Shown in pieces: positions 47,026-56,557 of a stretch of 64,000 bases of DNA. The stretch is from contig CP091278.1 of NCBI GenBank assembly GCA_021650895.1, positions 3,501,659-3,565,658 of the forward strand, read 5' to 3'. The notes beneath the pieces were generated by a model that was not told the DNA's origin, did no database searches, and worked only from the letters and a program-made list of their open reading frames with translations. Each line of letters opens with the position of its first letter. Positions within the stretch are counted from its first letter, which is position 1. A program made the position numbers and the translations under genes. This stretch comes from Candidatus Jettenia sp. GTDB lineage: Bacteria > Planctomycetota > Brocadiia > Brocadiales > Brocadiaceae.

Positions 47026-48192
47026 TTACTTACTCGCTTTCTTTAATCTCTCGTATTGGGCAAAAGATTTTTTTGCCTCTTCTTTCAGTCCCTTTTTCTC
47101 ATAAAGAGTTCCAATGACGTTATGAATATCAATAGTAGTCGGATCGACCTCCAGTACTTTAGAATATTCATAAATAGCATTGTCTAAGGCGCCTTTCTGT
47201 TCGTAGATACGTGCAAGTGAGAGGTGTAGGGTAGCATATTTTGGATTAACTTCAATGGCATGTTTTAAAATCATAATCGCATTATCCGACATGCCCTTTT
47301 CATTATATGCAATTCCGAGACAGATATATGCCTTGAGATTATTCTTGTTTAAGGATATAGCATTTTCCCATTCTTCAATTGCTTCTTCATATTGTTTGTT
47401 ATAATAAGAAACGAGACCCATCTCAAAATACGTATCGGGTTTAAGTTCAAGATTCATTTCTTCAATATTTTTTAGCTTATCTCTAAGGGTAATTAATCTC
47501 TTTAATACATCGGCTGTTAAAGAGTTATTTTTAGTTTCTGGAAGGATAAGTGACGGAATAAAGGCCTTCTTTCTTTCTAGCAAGAGCATATTTTCCAATA
47601 TCTCTTTTTCTTCTTTGATAAATACTAGAGATTTTTCAAGAGTGGTTTTAAGATTAAAGTTTTTATCTTCAAGAATAGAAGCTCTTTGTTCCAAGGTTGT
47701 GATTTTCTTTTCAAATTCTTCCGTTGAAATGTCTCCTTTTACTGAAGGTTCTTCTTTCATCTGCTGTTCCATCTCTTTTATCAGATTTTTATGTTCTTCT
47801 CGGGAAATATAGTTGTTCTTGTAAGAGTTTAGTTTATTCTCGTAATCATTGACTTTATCGTTGTAAATTGATTTGAGGATGTACTCATTGGTTAATTTCT
47901 CTTCGTAAGCGGCTACTGAGTTCTCATAAATCTTCTTTTGTTTATCACGTATGAATTTCAAAGTATTAATTAACTCATCTTTTTCGGTAATGAGCTTATT
48001 ATAGTAAGGCTTTTCCTTTAAAAGCCAATAGCTTAGGAGAACAACTACTGAGATGGTAAATACAATTCCTAGTATAAAGGAAATTTGCTTATCAGTTTTG
48101 ATAAACGATCTTTTGGGTGTATAGGAAATCGTTTGCGCTAAATTTTTGAGGTATTCAAAGTATTTAAGTAAATTTTTATATGTAAATTTCAT
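47026..48192 (-). CDS. Membrane-anchored coiled-coil/TPR protein
   Basis: The 388-residue protein has one membrane segment near residues 38-60, a long charged coiled coil (about 65-215), then four TPR units from about 245 to 385 (for example LKAYICLGIAYNEKGMSDN and ATLHLSLARIYEQKGALDN). It is likely a scaffold facing the periplasm or a compartment lumen. No partner is visible. It ends close to the convergent peroxiredoxin gene. Confidence 0.8.
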   Translation of the reverse strand: MKFTYKNLLKYFEYLKNLAQTISYTPKRSFIKTDKQISFILGIVFTISVVVLLSYWLLKEKPYYNKLITEKDELINTLKFIRDKQKKIYENSVAAYEEKLTNEYILKSIYNDKVNDYENKLNSYKNNYISREEHKNLIKEMEQQMKEEPSVKGDISTEEFEKKITTLEQRASILEDKNFNLKTTLEKSLVFIKEEKEILENMLLLERKKAFIPSLILPETKNNSLTADVLKRLITLRDKLKNIEEMNLELKPDTYFEMGLVSYYNKQYEEAIEEWENAISLNKNNLKAYICLGIAYNEKGMSDNAIMILKHAIEVNPKYATLHLSLARIYEQKGALDNAIYEYSKVLEVDPTTIDIHNVIGTLYEKKGLKEEAKKSFAQYERLKKASK

Positions 48193-48226
48193 ACGTATTT
48201 AAAATTAGGTTTATTTGACTATATTA

Positions 48227-49246
48227 TTACTGGTTGTGTATCTTTTTTATGATGAGTTTATCAGCCTCTTCTTGACTCATTGGAGTAATTTCCAGGGTCT
48301 TTGCAGGGAGGTCTTTCCTTGCCTGTTTTACAGAAACCTTTACTCTTGATAAGAATTGTGATTTTCCATACCTGGCAGTAAGACGCGCTGCTATCTGAAT
48401 TTTTTCATCGGTGATCTCTCCACGTACGAGGGCAAGAGGACCGGGCATATCAATTAAATTTAACAGGAGATCCGATTCCTGTGAAAGCGAATCGATTCTC
48501 GTATTGTCTTCGTCATTTCTGCCAACAATGATTTTTGTTTTTGAATCAAGCCTAAAGTGTCTCCCGACCTTTAACAAGTTAACATCATTAACCGTGGTAT
48601 CACAGGTATGGATAGAATCTCTTATACGATGGGCAAATTCCGGGTCAGTCAGCAGACATCCACCTGCCGAACAGGGATAATCTTTTATTTGGAATACATC
48701 TGCAAGCTGTATTTGATCTTTTCTCGAACGACCCCGAATTTTGAGCAACTGCTCCCTATCCACAATGCCTAATTTTTCAGGTATGGTAGGTTCCATGTGC
48801 TTGGCACACAAAGGTCTTAAGACAAGGCCTGTAAGGTTTGCCTCTTTATCGATAAGCTTCATGGCATCTTTTCGTTGTGACATCGGTCTTTGCCCTAGTA
48901 CTTCACCCGTAATAATGAAATCAGCGCCGATCTCTCGCATATATTCTCCCGCAATGCGAAAGATGTTAATCCGGCAATCTATGCAGGGGTTCATATTCTT
49001 CCCATATCCGTATTTGGGTTTTTTTACTAATTCCAGAAATCGTTCGGTAGTATTGATAACCTTAATTGGTATTCCAAACTTTTCTGAAACCTTTACAGCC
49101 TCAAGCTTGCAGCTACCATGAGATGTACAACGACAAAATACAGTCACAAAATTCAGGGCGATTACCTCTATCCCTTGTTTCTGAATGACACGGATTGCTA
49201 GGGTACTATCTAAACCGCCTGATAATAATGCTAAAGCCTTTGCCAA
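48227..49246 (-). CDS. PP-loop ATPase, tRNA-thiolation-type enzyme
   Basis: Starting at TTG 49246, with AAGGAG seven bases before, the 339-residue protein opens with a PP-loop (LLSGGLDST at about 8-16). A CR-C-S-GSC-L stretch and a CIDCR segment follow, as in enzymes that adenylate and thiolate tRNA uridines. The C-terminal half contains a DYPCSAGGCLLTDP segment and VGRNDEDNTRI. It resembles the ThiI-type C-terminal group; the modified position is not certain. The longer GTG start at 49270 has no ribosome site. Confidence 0.75.
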   Translation of the reverse strand: MAKALALLSGGLDSTLAIRVIQKQGIEVIALNFVTVFCRCTSHGSCKLEAVKVSEKFGIPIKVINTTERFLELVKKPKYGYGKNMNPCIDCRINIFRIAGEYMREIGADFIITGEVLGQRPMSQRKDAMKLIDKEANLTGLVLRPLCAKHMEPTIPEKLGIVDREQLLKIRGRSRKDQIQLADVFQIKDYPCSAGGCLLTDPEFAHRIRDSIHTCDTTVNDVNLLKVGRHFRLDSKTKIIVGRNDEDNTRIDSLSQESDLLLNLIDMPGPLALVRGEITDEKIQIAARLTARYGKSQFLSRVKVSVKQARKDLPAKTLEITPMSQEEADKLIIKKIHNQ

Positions 49247-49529
49247 ATCATCGCTCCTTACTATCAACACTGTCTCGGTTAATAATCCTTGAAACTATAC
49301 ATAAAAACTGAAGTTTAGCATATACCATATTGGAATGCAAGTAGCACATTATTTTTATGATTTATCTCGCTATGTATGATCCATCTTATGATTCGATGTT
49401 TAACCTAATTCTTGTACTTTTCAGATAGTCTCTAAAAGAAGTTTGACTGGATAACTTTACCATGATAAACTATAAATACTTTTATGAATAGCTTATAGCC
49501 CAATATTTAGGATGAAATCGGGAAGGGTT

Positions 49530-50333
49530 ATGATAAGAGAACCAGCAGTGGCAGGAAGTTTTTATAGCGGAGATACGATTCAGTTAAAGAGAGATATTGA
49601 AGATTTTTCGATTAAGGGTTGTGAGAAGCAGCCTGTTTTAGGTGTTATTTCTCCACATGCTGGATATATATACTCGGGACGTGTTGCAGGAAATCTTTAT
49701 TCAAGAATTAAAATACCAAATACGGTAGTTATATTAGCGCCAAACCATACAGGTTATGGTGTACCATACTCCGTTTGGCCTGATGGATCATGGAATACAC
49801 CACTTGGTAATGTTAAGGTAGACGAAGAAGTGGTGGAAGAATTAGTGCAAGCCTCCGATCTTATTAAGAAAGATAAGGAGGCCCATTTTAGTGAGCATGC
49901 TGCTGAGGTGCAGATACCTTTTATTCAATACTTTAATCCTTCTGTTAAAATCGTTGTGATTGTTATATCTTCCAGGGACATAATAAATCTTAAAGATATT
50001 GGTAAGAACTTATCACGGGTATTACAGAAATTACGTCCTGATGCCCTTGTTGTAGCTTCTTCCGATATGACGCATTACGAATCACAAACATCTGCCAATA
50101 GAAAAGATAAGATTGCTATTCATGAGATATTGTCTCTTAACGAAAGTAACTTATACCATGAGGTATACAGTAAGCATATTACTATGTGCGGTATCTATCC
50201 TACAATTGCCATGCTCGTATGTTCTAAGGATAGAGGAGCTAAAAATGCAGAATTAGTGCGTTATGAAACCAGTGGTGATATTACCGGTGATTATAATCAA
50301 GTTGTAGGTTATGCAGGAATTATGATAAGTTAA
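49530..50333 (+). CDS. MEMO1-family protein (AmmeMemoRadiSam system protein B)
   Basis: The 267-residue protein opens MIREPAVAGSFYSGD and contains GVISPHAGYIYSG, APNHTGYG, EHAAEVQIPFIQYF and SSDMTHYES, the conserved His/Asp/Cys-type residues of MEMO proteins. In prokaryotes these often pair with an AMMECR1 protein and a radical SAM enzyme; neither is in this window. GGGAAGG precedes the ATG. It lies 18 bases before fdhA, so the two may be cotranscribed. Activity unknown. Confidence 0.88.
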   Translation: MIREPAVAGSFYSGDTIQLKRDIEDFSIKGCEKQPVLGVISPHAGYIYSGRVAGNLYSRIKIPNTVVILAPNHTGYGVPYSVWPDGSWNTPLGNVKVDEEVVEELVQASDLIKKDKEAHFSEHAAEVQIPFIQYFNPSVKIVVIVISSRDIINLKDIGKNLSRVLQKLRPDALVVASSDMTHYESQTSANRKDKIAIHEILSLNESNLYHEVYSKHITMCGIYPTIAMLVCSKDRGAKNAELVRYETSGDITGDYNQVVGYAGIMIS

Positions 50334-50351
50334 ATAAGGAGAAAGATATTT

Positions 50352-53054
50352 ATGGTAATGGTTCCAAAGATTAAATTAAATATTGATGGTAATACGATAG
50401 AAGTGAACAAAGGCAAAACAATTTTACAAGCAGCCAGTTCTATCGGTATTCATATTCCAACCCTTTGCCACGACTCTCGTCTGGAGCCCTTTGCGGCATG
50501 CCGTGTTTGTATGGTAGAGATAGAAAGAGGTAAGTCGAATGCTCTTATTACTTCCTGCAATACTGAAGTTACCGATGGTATGGTTATTCGAACTGATTCT
50601 GAGAAGGTATTAAAAACACGACAAATGGTTTTGGAGTTAATTCTTTCGGATCATCCTAAGGATTGTATGACGTGTGGGAAATGTGGTGCCTGCAAATTAC
50701 AAGATCTCGCTTATGAGTATGGTGTGAGAGAAAGTAAATTTTTTGAGGAACCAGACGGCGGTGTTGTAGAGGATAGTAATCCTGTCATTCAGCAGGATAC
50801 GAGCAAATGTATCCTGTGTGGGCGCTGTGTCCGCATTTGTTCCGAAGTTCAGCAGGATTATGCTATTGATTTCAAGAATCGAGGGTTTAAAACGGAAACG
50901 GGCCTACCATTTGGGATGTCTCGGCGTGATACAACCTGTGTGTTGTGCGGTCAGTGTGTGTCTACTTGCCCTGTTGGTTCATTAGTGGAGAAACAAGCTA
51001 TAGGAATGGGACGGGAGTGGGAGTTTAAGCAGGTCAAAACCACCTGTGCCTATTGCGGTGTAGGTTGTACGATGTACTTAAATGTAAAAGAGAATAAGGT
51101 TGTTAAAGTAACTTCGAAGGCGGGGTCTATTCCTAATGATGGCAACCTATGTGTAAAAGGACGATTCGGGTTTGACTTCGTCCATCATCCTGACCGATTG
51201 AAGCAGCCGCTTATAAAGAGGAATGGGAAATTTGAAGAGGCAACATGGGATGAAGCTCTGAACCTCGTTGCTTCTAAATTAGGTGAAATAAAGGCTAAAT
51301 ATGGGCCAGATTATATAGGAGTAATGAGTTCTTCACGGTGTACTAATGAAGAGAATTATCTAGCAATGAAATTTGCACGTGCTACGATTGGTACAAACAA
51401 CGTAGATCAGTGTGCCCGGACTTGACATGCACCTTCCGTCGCCGGTCTGGCGATGTCATTCGGTAGTGGCTCAATGACCAATTCTATTAGCGAAATTAAG
51501 GATTGCAAACTCATTTTTCTAATTGGCGGCAACCCGACAGAGGCACATCCGATTGTGGGGCTGGAGATGAAGAAGGCTCTAAGGAATGGATGTACTTTTA
51601 TTGTAGCTGATCCACGCAGGATCTGGTTTGCCCAGCATGCCAAGTTGTATCTTCCGGTAAAACCGGGTACAGATAACTGGTTATTGAATGCAATGGCTCA
51701 TGTCATCATTGCCGAAGGTCTTGAAAATAAAGAATTCATAAGTACTCGGACAGAAGGTTTTGAAGAGTTAAAAACATTTGTGAAGGATATTACGCCTGAA
51801 CAGGCCGCGGAATTTACTGGTATTCCGGCAGAAGATATCCGTCAGGCAGCCAGATTATATGCTAAGTCAGAAAAATCAGCCATATATTATACCCTGGGAA
51901 TTACCGAACATACCTGTGGTACCGATAATGTGAGAACTATTGCAAACCTTGCTTTATTAACAGGACATGTCGGAAAATCCAGTACAGGTGTTAATCCCAT
52001 CCGTGGCCAGAATAATGTGCAGGGTGCTACAGATATGTGCATACCGAATAAAATGACCGGATATCAGGACGTTACAGATAATGCGGTTATGGAGAAGTTT
52101 GAGAAGGCATGGGGTGTTACATTATCAAGAACTCCAGGAGCTACTGCGCCGACCATGTTTGAACGCATGGGTAAGAATCAATTTAAGGCCCTGTACGTAA
52201 TAGGAGAAGACCCGGTTATCAGTGAACCTAATCAGGATTCCACCATCAAAGCGCTAAAAAATCTTGAATTTCTTGTTGTACAAGATATTTTTATGTCAGA
52301 AACTGCTAAATATGCAGATGTTATCCTGCCAGCTACTAGTTTTGCCGAAAAGGATGGTACTTTTACTAATACGGAACGCCGTGTCCAGCGTGTTCGGAAG
52401 GCGATTGATCCTGTAGGGAATACAAGGCCTGACTGGCAAATTACCTCTGAATTGTCTACACGTATGGGATACAATATGAATTATCCTTCACCAAAGGAAA
52501 TTTTTGCTGAAATTGCAAATCTTACGCCCATACTCGCAGGCATTAGTTATGAAAGAATCGAGCAAAATGGTATTCAATGGCCATGCCCGGATGCAAAACA
52601 TCCCGGTACTAAATTTTTACATGAAGGTAAATTTCCAAGGGGTCTTGGTAAATTTTTTGTATTGCCCTATCGTGCACCCGCCGAGAGTCCTGATAAAGAG
52701 TTTCCATTACTCCTCTCAACAGGGCGTACTTTGTATCATTACAATGCAGGTACTATGACACGAAGGTCGGAAGGGATTATTCATAAAACAAATGAATGTT
52801 TTGTTGAAGTAAATCAGGCAGATGCAAAGGAATTGGGGATCTTTGACGGTGAAACGGTTAGAATTGCTACACGTCGTGGTGAGATTACTGCTCGTGCCGA
52901 GGTTTCTGAGAAAGTAAAGAAGGGTGTAATCTGGATGCCTATGCACTTTGTTGAGTCTGCTGTAAATAAGTTGACAAAAGATGCATATGATAATATTACC
53001 CAGACGGCGGAATACAAGGTTTGTGGGGCAAAAATTGAGAAACTAGGTGTATAA
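50352..53054 (+). CDS. fdhA: Selenocysteine formate dehydrogenase, NuoG-like N-terminus
   Basis: The 900-residue molybdopterin enzyme oxidises formate to carbon dioxide. A [2Fe-2S] domain (about 5-80), His/Cys-type and 4Fe-4S clusters (about 95-225), and a 4Fe-4S motif CAYCGVGC lead into the molybdopterin part. UGA at 51423-51425 (residue 358) falls in CARTUHAPSVAGLA, where active-site selenocysteine is expected, and the frame is open on both sides. The end ISTRR-style binding domain is present (HYNAGTMTRRSEGI). AAGGAG precedes the ATG by ten bases. A SECIS hairpin follows the UGA. No FdhB, FdhC or FdhD is adjacent. Confidence 0.95.
51437..51455 (+). promoter_or_regulatory. Bacterial SECIS hairpin of fdhA
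   Basis: CGTCGCC (51437-51443) pairs with GGCGATG (51449-51455, one G-U pair) around a GGTCT loop. The loop starts 18 bases after the UGA. Both the loop sequence and the spacing match E. coli fdhF, whose SelB-binding hairpin is well studied. Confidence 0.88.
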
Positions 53055-53390
53055 GTAAAAAATCAATTAAGATAATTGATATTCTATTGAATATTTAAAC
53101 TCTTTTTAAATTCAAAGAATTGATATATTCATACAACATATAGGGGCGAACCTTGTGTTCGCCTCTTATGTTTATACATGGGAAATTCAAACAAACTATG
53201 TAGTGGCAAGGCGCTCCTTGTCACTGTTATAAAATTTACGTAGGGCAACCCTTTAGGGTTGCTCTCCCCGTATGCACGTTCATACGGGGAAGCAAGGCTA
53301 AAGCCTTGCCCTACAGTTTAATAGAAAACAAAAGTCGCCGAAGGCTTAATTAAAAGCGATTTTGCCAAGTACTATAATTATCACTAAGTT
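53055..53390. repeat. Nest of hairpins downstream of fdhA
   Basis: There is no gene here. Three structures follow each other: AGGGGCGAAC/GTTCGCCTCT (53142-53166), AGTGGCAAGG/CCTTGTCACT (53202-53225) and the repeat element copy 2 at 53240-53314. Each arm pair has at most one G-U pair. The region separates convergent fdhA and the hydrolase gene. Confidence 0.7.
53240..53314. repeat. Small dispersed repeat with terminal inverted repeats, copy 2
   Basis: The 75-base copy begins GTAGGGCAACCC and ends TTGCCCTAC like copy 1 at 6373-6446. Its central hairpin CCCCGTATG/CATACGGGG is perfect, whereas in copy 1 it has decayed. The conserved 3' flank continues to about 53350. Confidence 0.75.
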
Positions 53391-54167
53391 TTACCTCAAG
53401 AAATTTTTTATAGCATCGAAGATAATGCTCTTTTCACCACCAGATAACATATAATGATGACTCTGATTAAGCCATACTAACTGTTTATTGGCAGAGCCGA
53501 GATTCTTTAATACATATCTTGCACTTGCTGGCGCGGCAACACCATCTTTTTGAGAATGAATGACCAGGGCGGGTGATTTTATATCTTTTAGCCTCGGTTT
53601 AATAGTCTCGATAATGTTTAAGATGTCATCGACTGCCTGAAGAGAATAATACGTATCCACCGGATGATAGAGATAGCCGGAATATGCTTCTGATTCCATA
53701 TAGCACTTTCTTCTCCATGTCCTAACCTTCTGGGTAAAATTCTTACATAGTTTAATTAAACTATTCATAGGTAGGTACTCTCGCACGAGAAATATCGGTA
53801 TGCCCATAAGTACCATCTTCTTTATCGGATACTTTACTGCTAATTGTAAAGTTAGTAATGCACCTAAAGAAAATCCGATAACTACAACTTCTTTGTATGT
53901 ATCTGTTAATTTATGATACTCAGACTCAACTTTTTCGCTCCAGTTGTAATGTGATTCCGATGAGAGACCTCCCATATTCATACAATGGCCGGGTAAAAGG
54001 ATACCTCTGGCAGTATGACCATCTTTGTACAGGTATTCTCCAAGCTCTCTCATCAAAATAGGACCACTGCAAAGACCATGTATGAGTAAACAAGCCGGCT
54101 TGCCATTTCTAAGGGTAAATTCAGCGCCGTATATAGATAAATCGTCGAGTATTAAATTTTGTACCAT
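53391..54167 (-). CDS. Alpha/beta hydrolase (carboxylesterase-like)
   Basis: The 258-residue serine hydrolase has the nucleophile elbow GFSLGA, an early LLIHGLCSGP oxyanion stretch, an Asp in VIHSQKDGVAAP and a final His in NQSHHYM. The group includes carboxylesterases and monoacylglycerol lipases. No signal peptide. Substrate unknown. Confidence 0.88.
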   Translation of the reverse strand: MVQNLILDDLSIYGAEFTLRNGKPACLLIHGLCSGPILMRELGEYLYKDGHTARGILLPGHCMNMGGLSSESHYNWSEKVESEYHKLTDTYKEVVVIGFSLGALLTLQLAVKYPIKKMVLMGIPIFLVREYLPMNSLIKLCKNFTQKVRTWRRKCYMESEAYSGYLYHPVDTYYSLQAVDDILNIIETIKPRLKDIKSPALVIHSQKDGVAAPASARYVLKNLGSANKQLVWLNQSHHYMLSGGEKSIIFDAIKNFLR

Positions 54168-54311
54168 AATTTTTATTTAATTCTTGTTAAGAACATGGAT
54201 TGATGAAAAAATATTTCTTGTTATTTTAAATAGATTATCACGCCCCCGTTTTGCTTCTTCTCTGCTATTCTATATGCCGTTTTGTTTTAGATAATATATC
54301 TTGAGAATATG

Positions 54312-55280
54312 TTAAAGATGACCTTTTGGATTGTATCCCACAATATATACATTATCTTTCCTGTTTCCCCATATACCTAGCAAAAGGTAATCGGTATTGC
54401 TCTTTTGTCGGCTCCATTTTGTGCCGTTATAATAAAGTATCGTACCGTAATCTCCTATTGCAAAGATGTTATTATTATCAATGCCCCATATTCTTCTCAG
54501 CCAGTTATTTGTATCACTTCTCTGTCCCTTCCAATCCATACCATCGTAATGGAAAATGAGGCCATCCGCTCCTACCACGAATACATTTTTAGGATCGGTT
54601 CCCCAAACACTCATAAGCCTTTTATTCGTAATTTGAACAGCAGTATTCCATGTCTTTCCATCGTATCGAAGTATCGTACCGTAATCTCCGACTGAATAAA
54701 TAGTATCCTTACTAGCGCCCCAAATTCCATAAAGCCAGTTAAGGGTTCCACTATATTGTTCTCTCCATTTTTCTCCATCGTAATGTAATATTTTCCCCAA
54801 AACACCAACAATGAATATATATTTCTCACTAAGGCCCCATATACTCGTTAGCCAATCTCCAATACCAATTTCAATTTTTTCCCAACCCGATCTATCATGA
54901 TGAAGAATAGTACCCTGGTCTCCTATAATATAGATGTTTTCTCGGCTGTTACCCCATATTTTATTTAATCTGTGGTAAGTAATATGAAAGTCTTTTTGGA
55001 TAGTCCATGATTTACCATTATAGTGAAGGATAGCGCCATTTTTACCAATTGCGAAGATATCGTTATCGGAAAACCCATAAATATCACTAAGCCACATATT
55101 GAATCCATCATAGACATGATTCCATGACTTGCCATCATAGTGGAGTATAACGCTATCGCACTTATCATATTCCGTTGCTTGTTCTTCTAATCCCCATTGA
55201 TTTGCAAAAACGATATCGTTCGTAGAAGATTGATATATAATAAAAAGGATAGAAATAAAAAGATTTGTAATTATTTTCAT
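54312..55280 (-). CDS. Exported seven-bladed beta-propeller protein
   Basis: The 322-residue protein has a signal peptide (about 1-26) and a 40-residue repeat: IWG, four or five residues, (I/V)-(F/Y)-(A/I)-(I/V)-G, then GTILHYDGK-W. A half repeat at the N-terminus (VILHYDGKSWN) and another at the end (GIWGNRKDNVYIVG) complement each other, the usual closure of a seven-blade ring. No catalytic motif. It lies 144 bases upstream of the hydrolase gene. Confidence 0.75.
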   Translation of the reverse strand: MKIITNLFISILFIIYQSSTNDIVFANQWGLEEQATEYDKCDSVILHYDGKSWNHVYDGFNMWLSDIYGFSDNDIFAIGKNGAILHYNGKSWTIQKDFHITYHRLNKIWGNSRENIYIIGDQGTILHHDRSGWEKIEIGIGDWLTSIWGLSEKYIFIVGVLGKILHYDGEKWREQYSGTLNWLYGIWGASKDTIYSVGDYGTILRYDGKTWNTAVQITNKRLMSVWGTDPKNVFVVGADGLIFHYDGMDWKGQRSDTNNWLRRIWGIDNNNIFAIGDYGTILYYNGTKWSRQKSNTDYLLLGIWGNRKDNVYIVGYNPKGHL

Positions 55281-55497
55281 ACTCTTTTCCTAATAGAATG
55301 TTTAGTGTGTAAGATAAAGATTGTTCTCTGTTAATAGCTTTTATGATTTATTGCTGTTTTCAAGGTCTCCTATTTTCTAATCCGGGCAAAAAAGTAACTA
55401 CAGTACTGTAAAAGAGAGATGGATGTCTGTGAAGTTTACTTTAAAAGATTGAGTGGATTTCAGAACTGTTGAACTCGGATGAGAATTAATAAACCAT

Positions 55498-56244
55498 TTA
55501 AGAGTATTCCGCTAGAGATGATTCTCTCTTAGAAGGTGATAATTTTTTAATTTGCTCCATGATCCTCCTTGTAATCTCTTCGATCTCTTCCTTTGTAGTA
55601 CCTTTTATCTTCTCAAATGTCATAGGCTTGCCAAAAATTACTTTAATTCTGAAAATTCTTGGTATCTTTGCGCCCTTCGGTAGTGCCTCATATGTACCGG
55701 AAATAAATGCGGGGATGACAGGTGCATTGCTTTTTTTTACCAGAAAACCAATACCGGGGTTTCCCTCTTGAAATTGACCTTCTTTACTTACGCCTCCCTC
55801 AGGGTAGATACCAAGGACATTATTTTTCCTAAGTACCTCAATTCCCTCTCTAAGTGCAGCAATATTCGTGCCTTTCTTTCTTACACAGATACAGTGAAAT
55901 AATTTAAAAAGCCATCTCCAGCGTCCTTCATAAAACTGTTCGGTCATCATAAAAAAAATACGTCTTGGGAACATTGCCTGTAGGACTACAGGGTCCATAT
56001 AACTAAAATGATTTGCTGCCACGATAAGAGGTCCTTTCAGTGGTATCCATGCTCTATTTTCAACTTGAATATGATAAAGTATTCTCAGTAAGATAACACC
56101 TACCACCTTAAGTACTAAGAAAAAACAATTGTTTAATAAATCCATAAGATAAACAGTAAACAAACGTAGAGTGGAGTAGATACCTCTTAGTCTTCCCTTC
56201 ATAAGGGGAAATATGGAAAGATTTTTGTTTGATTTTCGATCCAT
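55498..56244 (-). CDS. plsC: 1-acyl-glycerol-3-phosphate acyltransferase
   Basis: The 248-residue membrane enzyme makes phosphatidate. The catalytic HxxxxD reads NHFSYMDP and the substrate motif YPEGG appears as GIYPEGGVSKEG. An N-terminal hydrophobic helix (about 28-55) anchors it. The C-terminal region is rich in basic and acidic residues. Length is normal. Confidence 0.9.
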   Translation of the reverse strand: MDRKSNKNLSIFPLMKGRLRGIYSTLRLFTVYLMDLLNNCFFLVLKVVGVILLRILYHIQVENRAWIPLKGPLIVAANHFSYMDPVVLQAMFPRRIFFMMTEQFYEGRWRWLFKLFHCICVRKKGTNIAALREGIEVLRKNNVLGIYPEGGVSKEGQFQEGNPGIGFLVKKSNAPVIPAFISGTYEALPKGAKIPRIFRIKVIFGKPMTFEKIKGTTKEEIEEITRRIMEQIKKLSPSKRESSLAEYS

Positions 56245-56557
56245 AAGGTTATCCTGATAATAAAAGATTTAGCGAAATGAATTTATAGTGAAATTTCCTT
56301 GATAGATAAATTTGTTTTTGATAGCATAAGAAATCATTTCACCAATATTTAAAGTTATTTAATGAAAAAACCAATCAGTATATAATTATTGTTTTAGTTC
56401 CTTTAATTTAACGAGATATTTTGTTCTTTCATGAGATATTGAAGTTCTTCTTATTTTAGCATTCAAATCGCATATTTTTACACAATAAAAAATAAAATTA
56501 ATAAATTATGGTATTCGTTGTGTTTTACATTATCGATATTTGAAAGGAGCAGTCCGG
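56245..56557. other. AT-rich gap before ppdK
   Basis: No gene is seen in the 313 bases between the divergent plsC and ppdK genes. It is AT-rich and should hold promoters for both; none was strong enough to mark. Confidence 0.5.
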
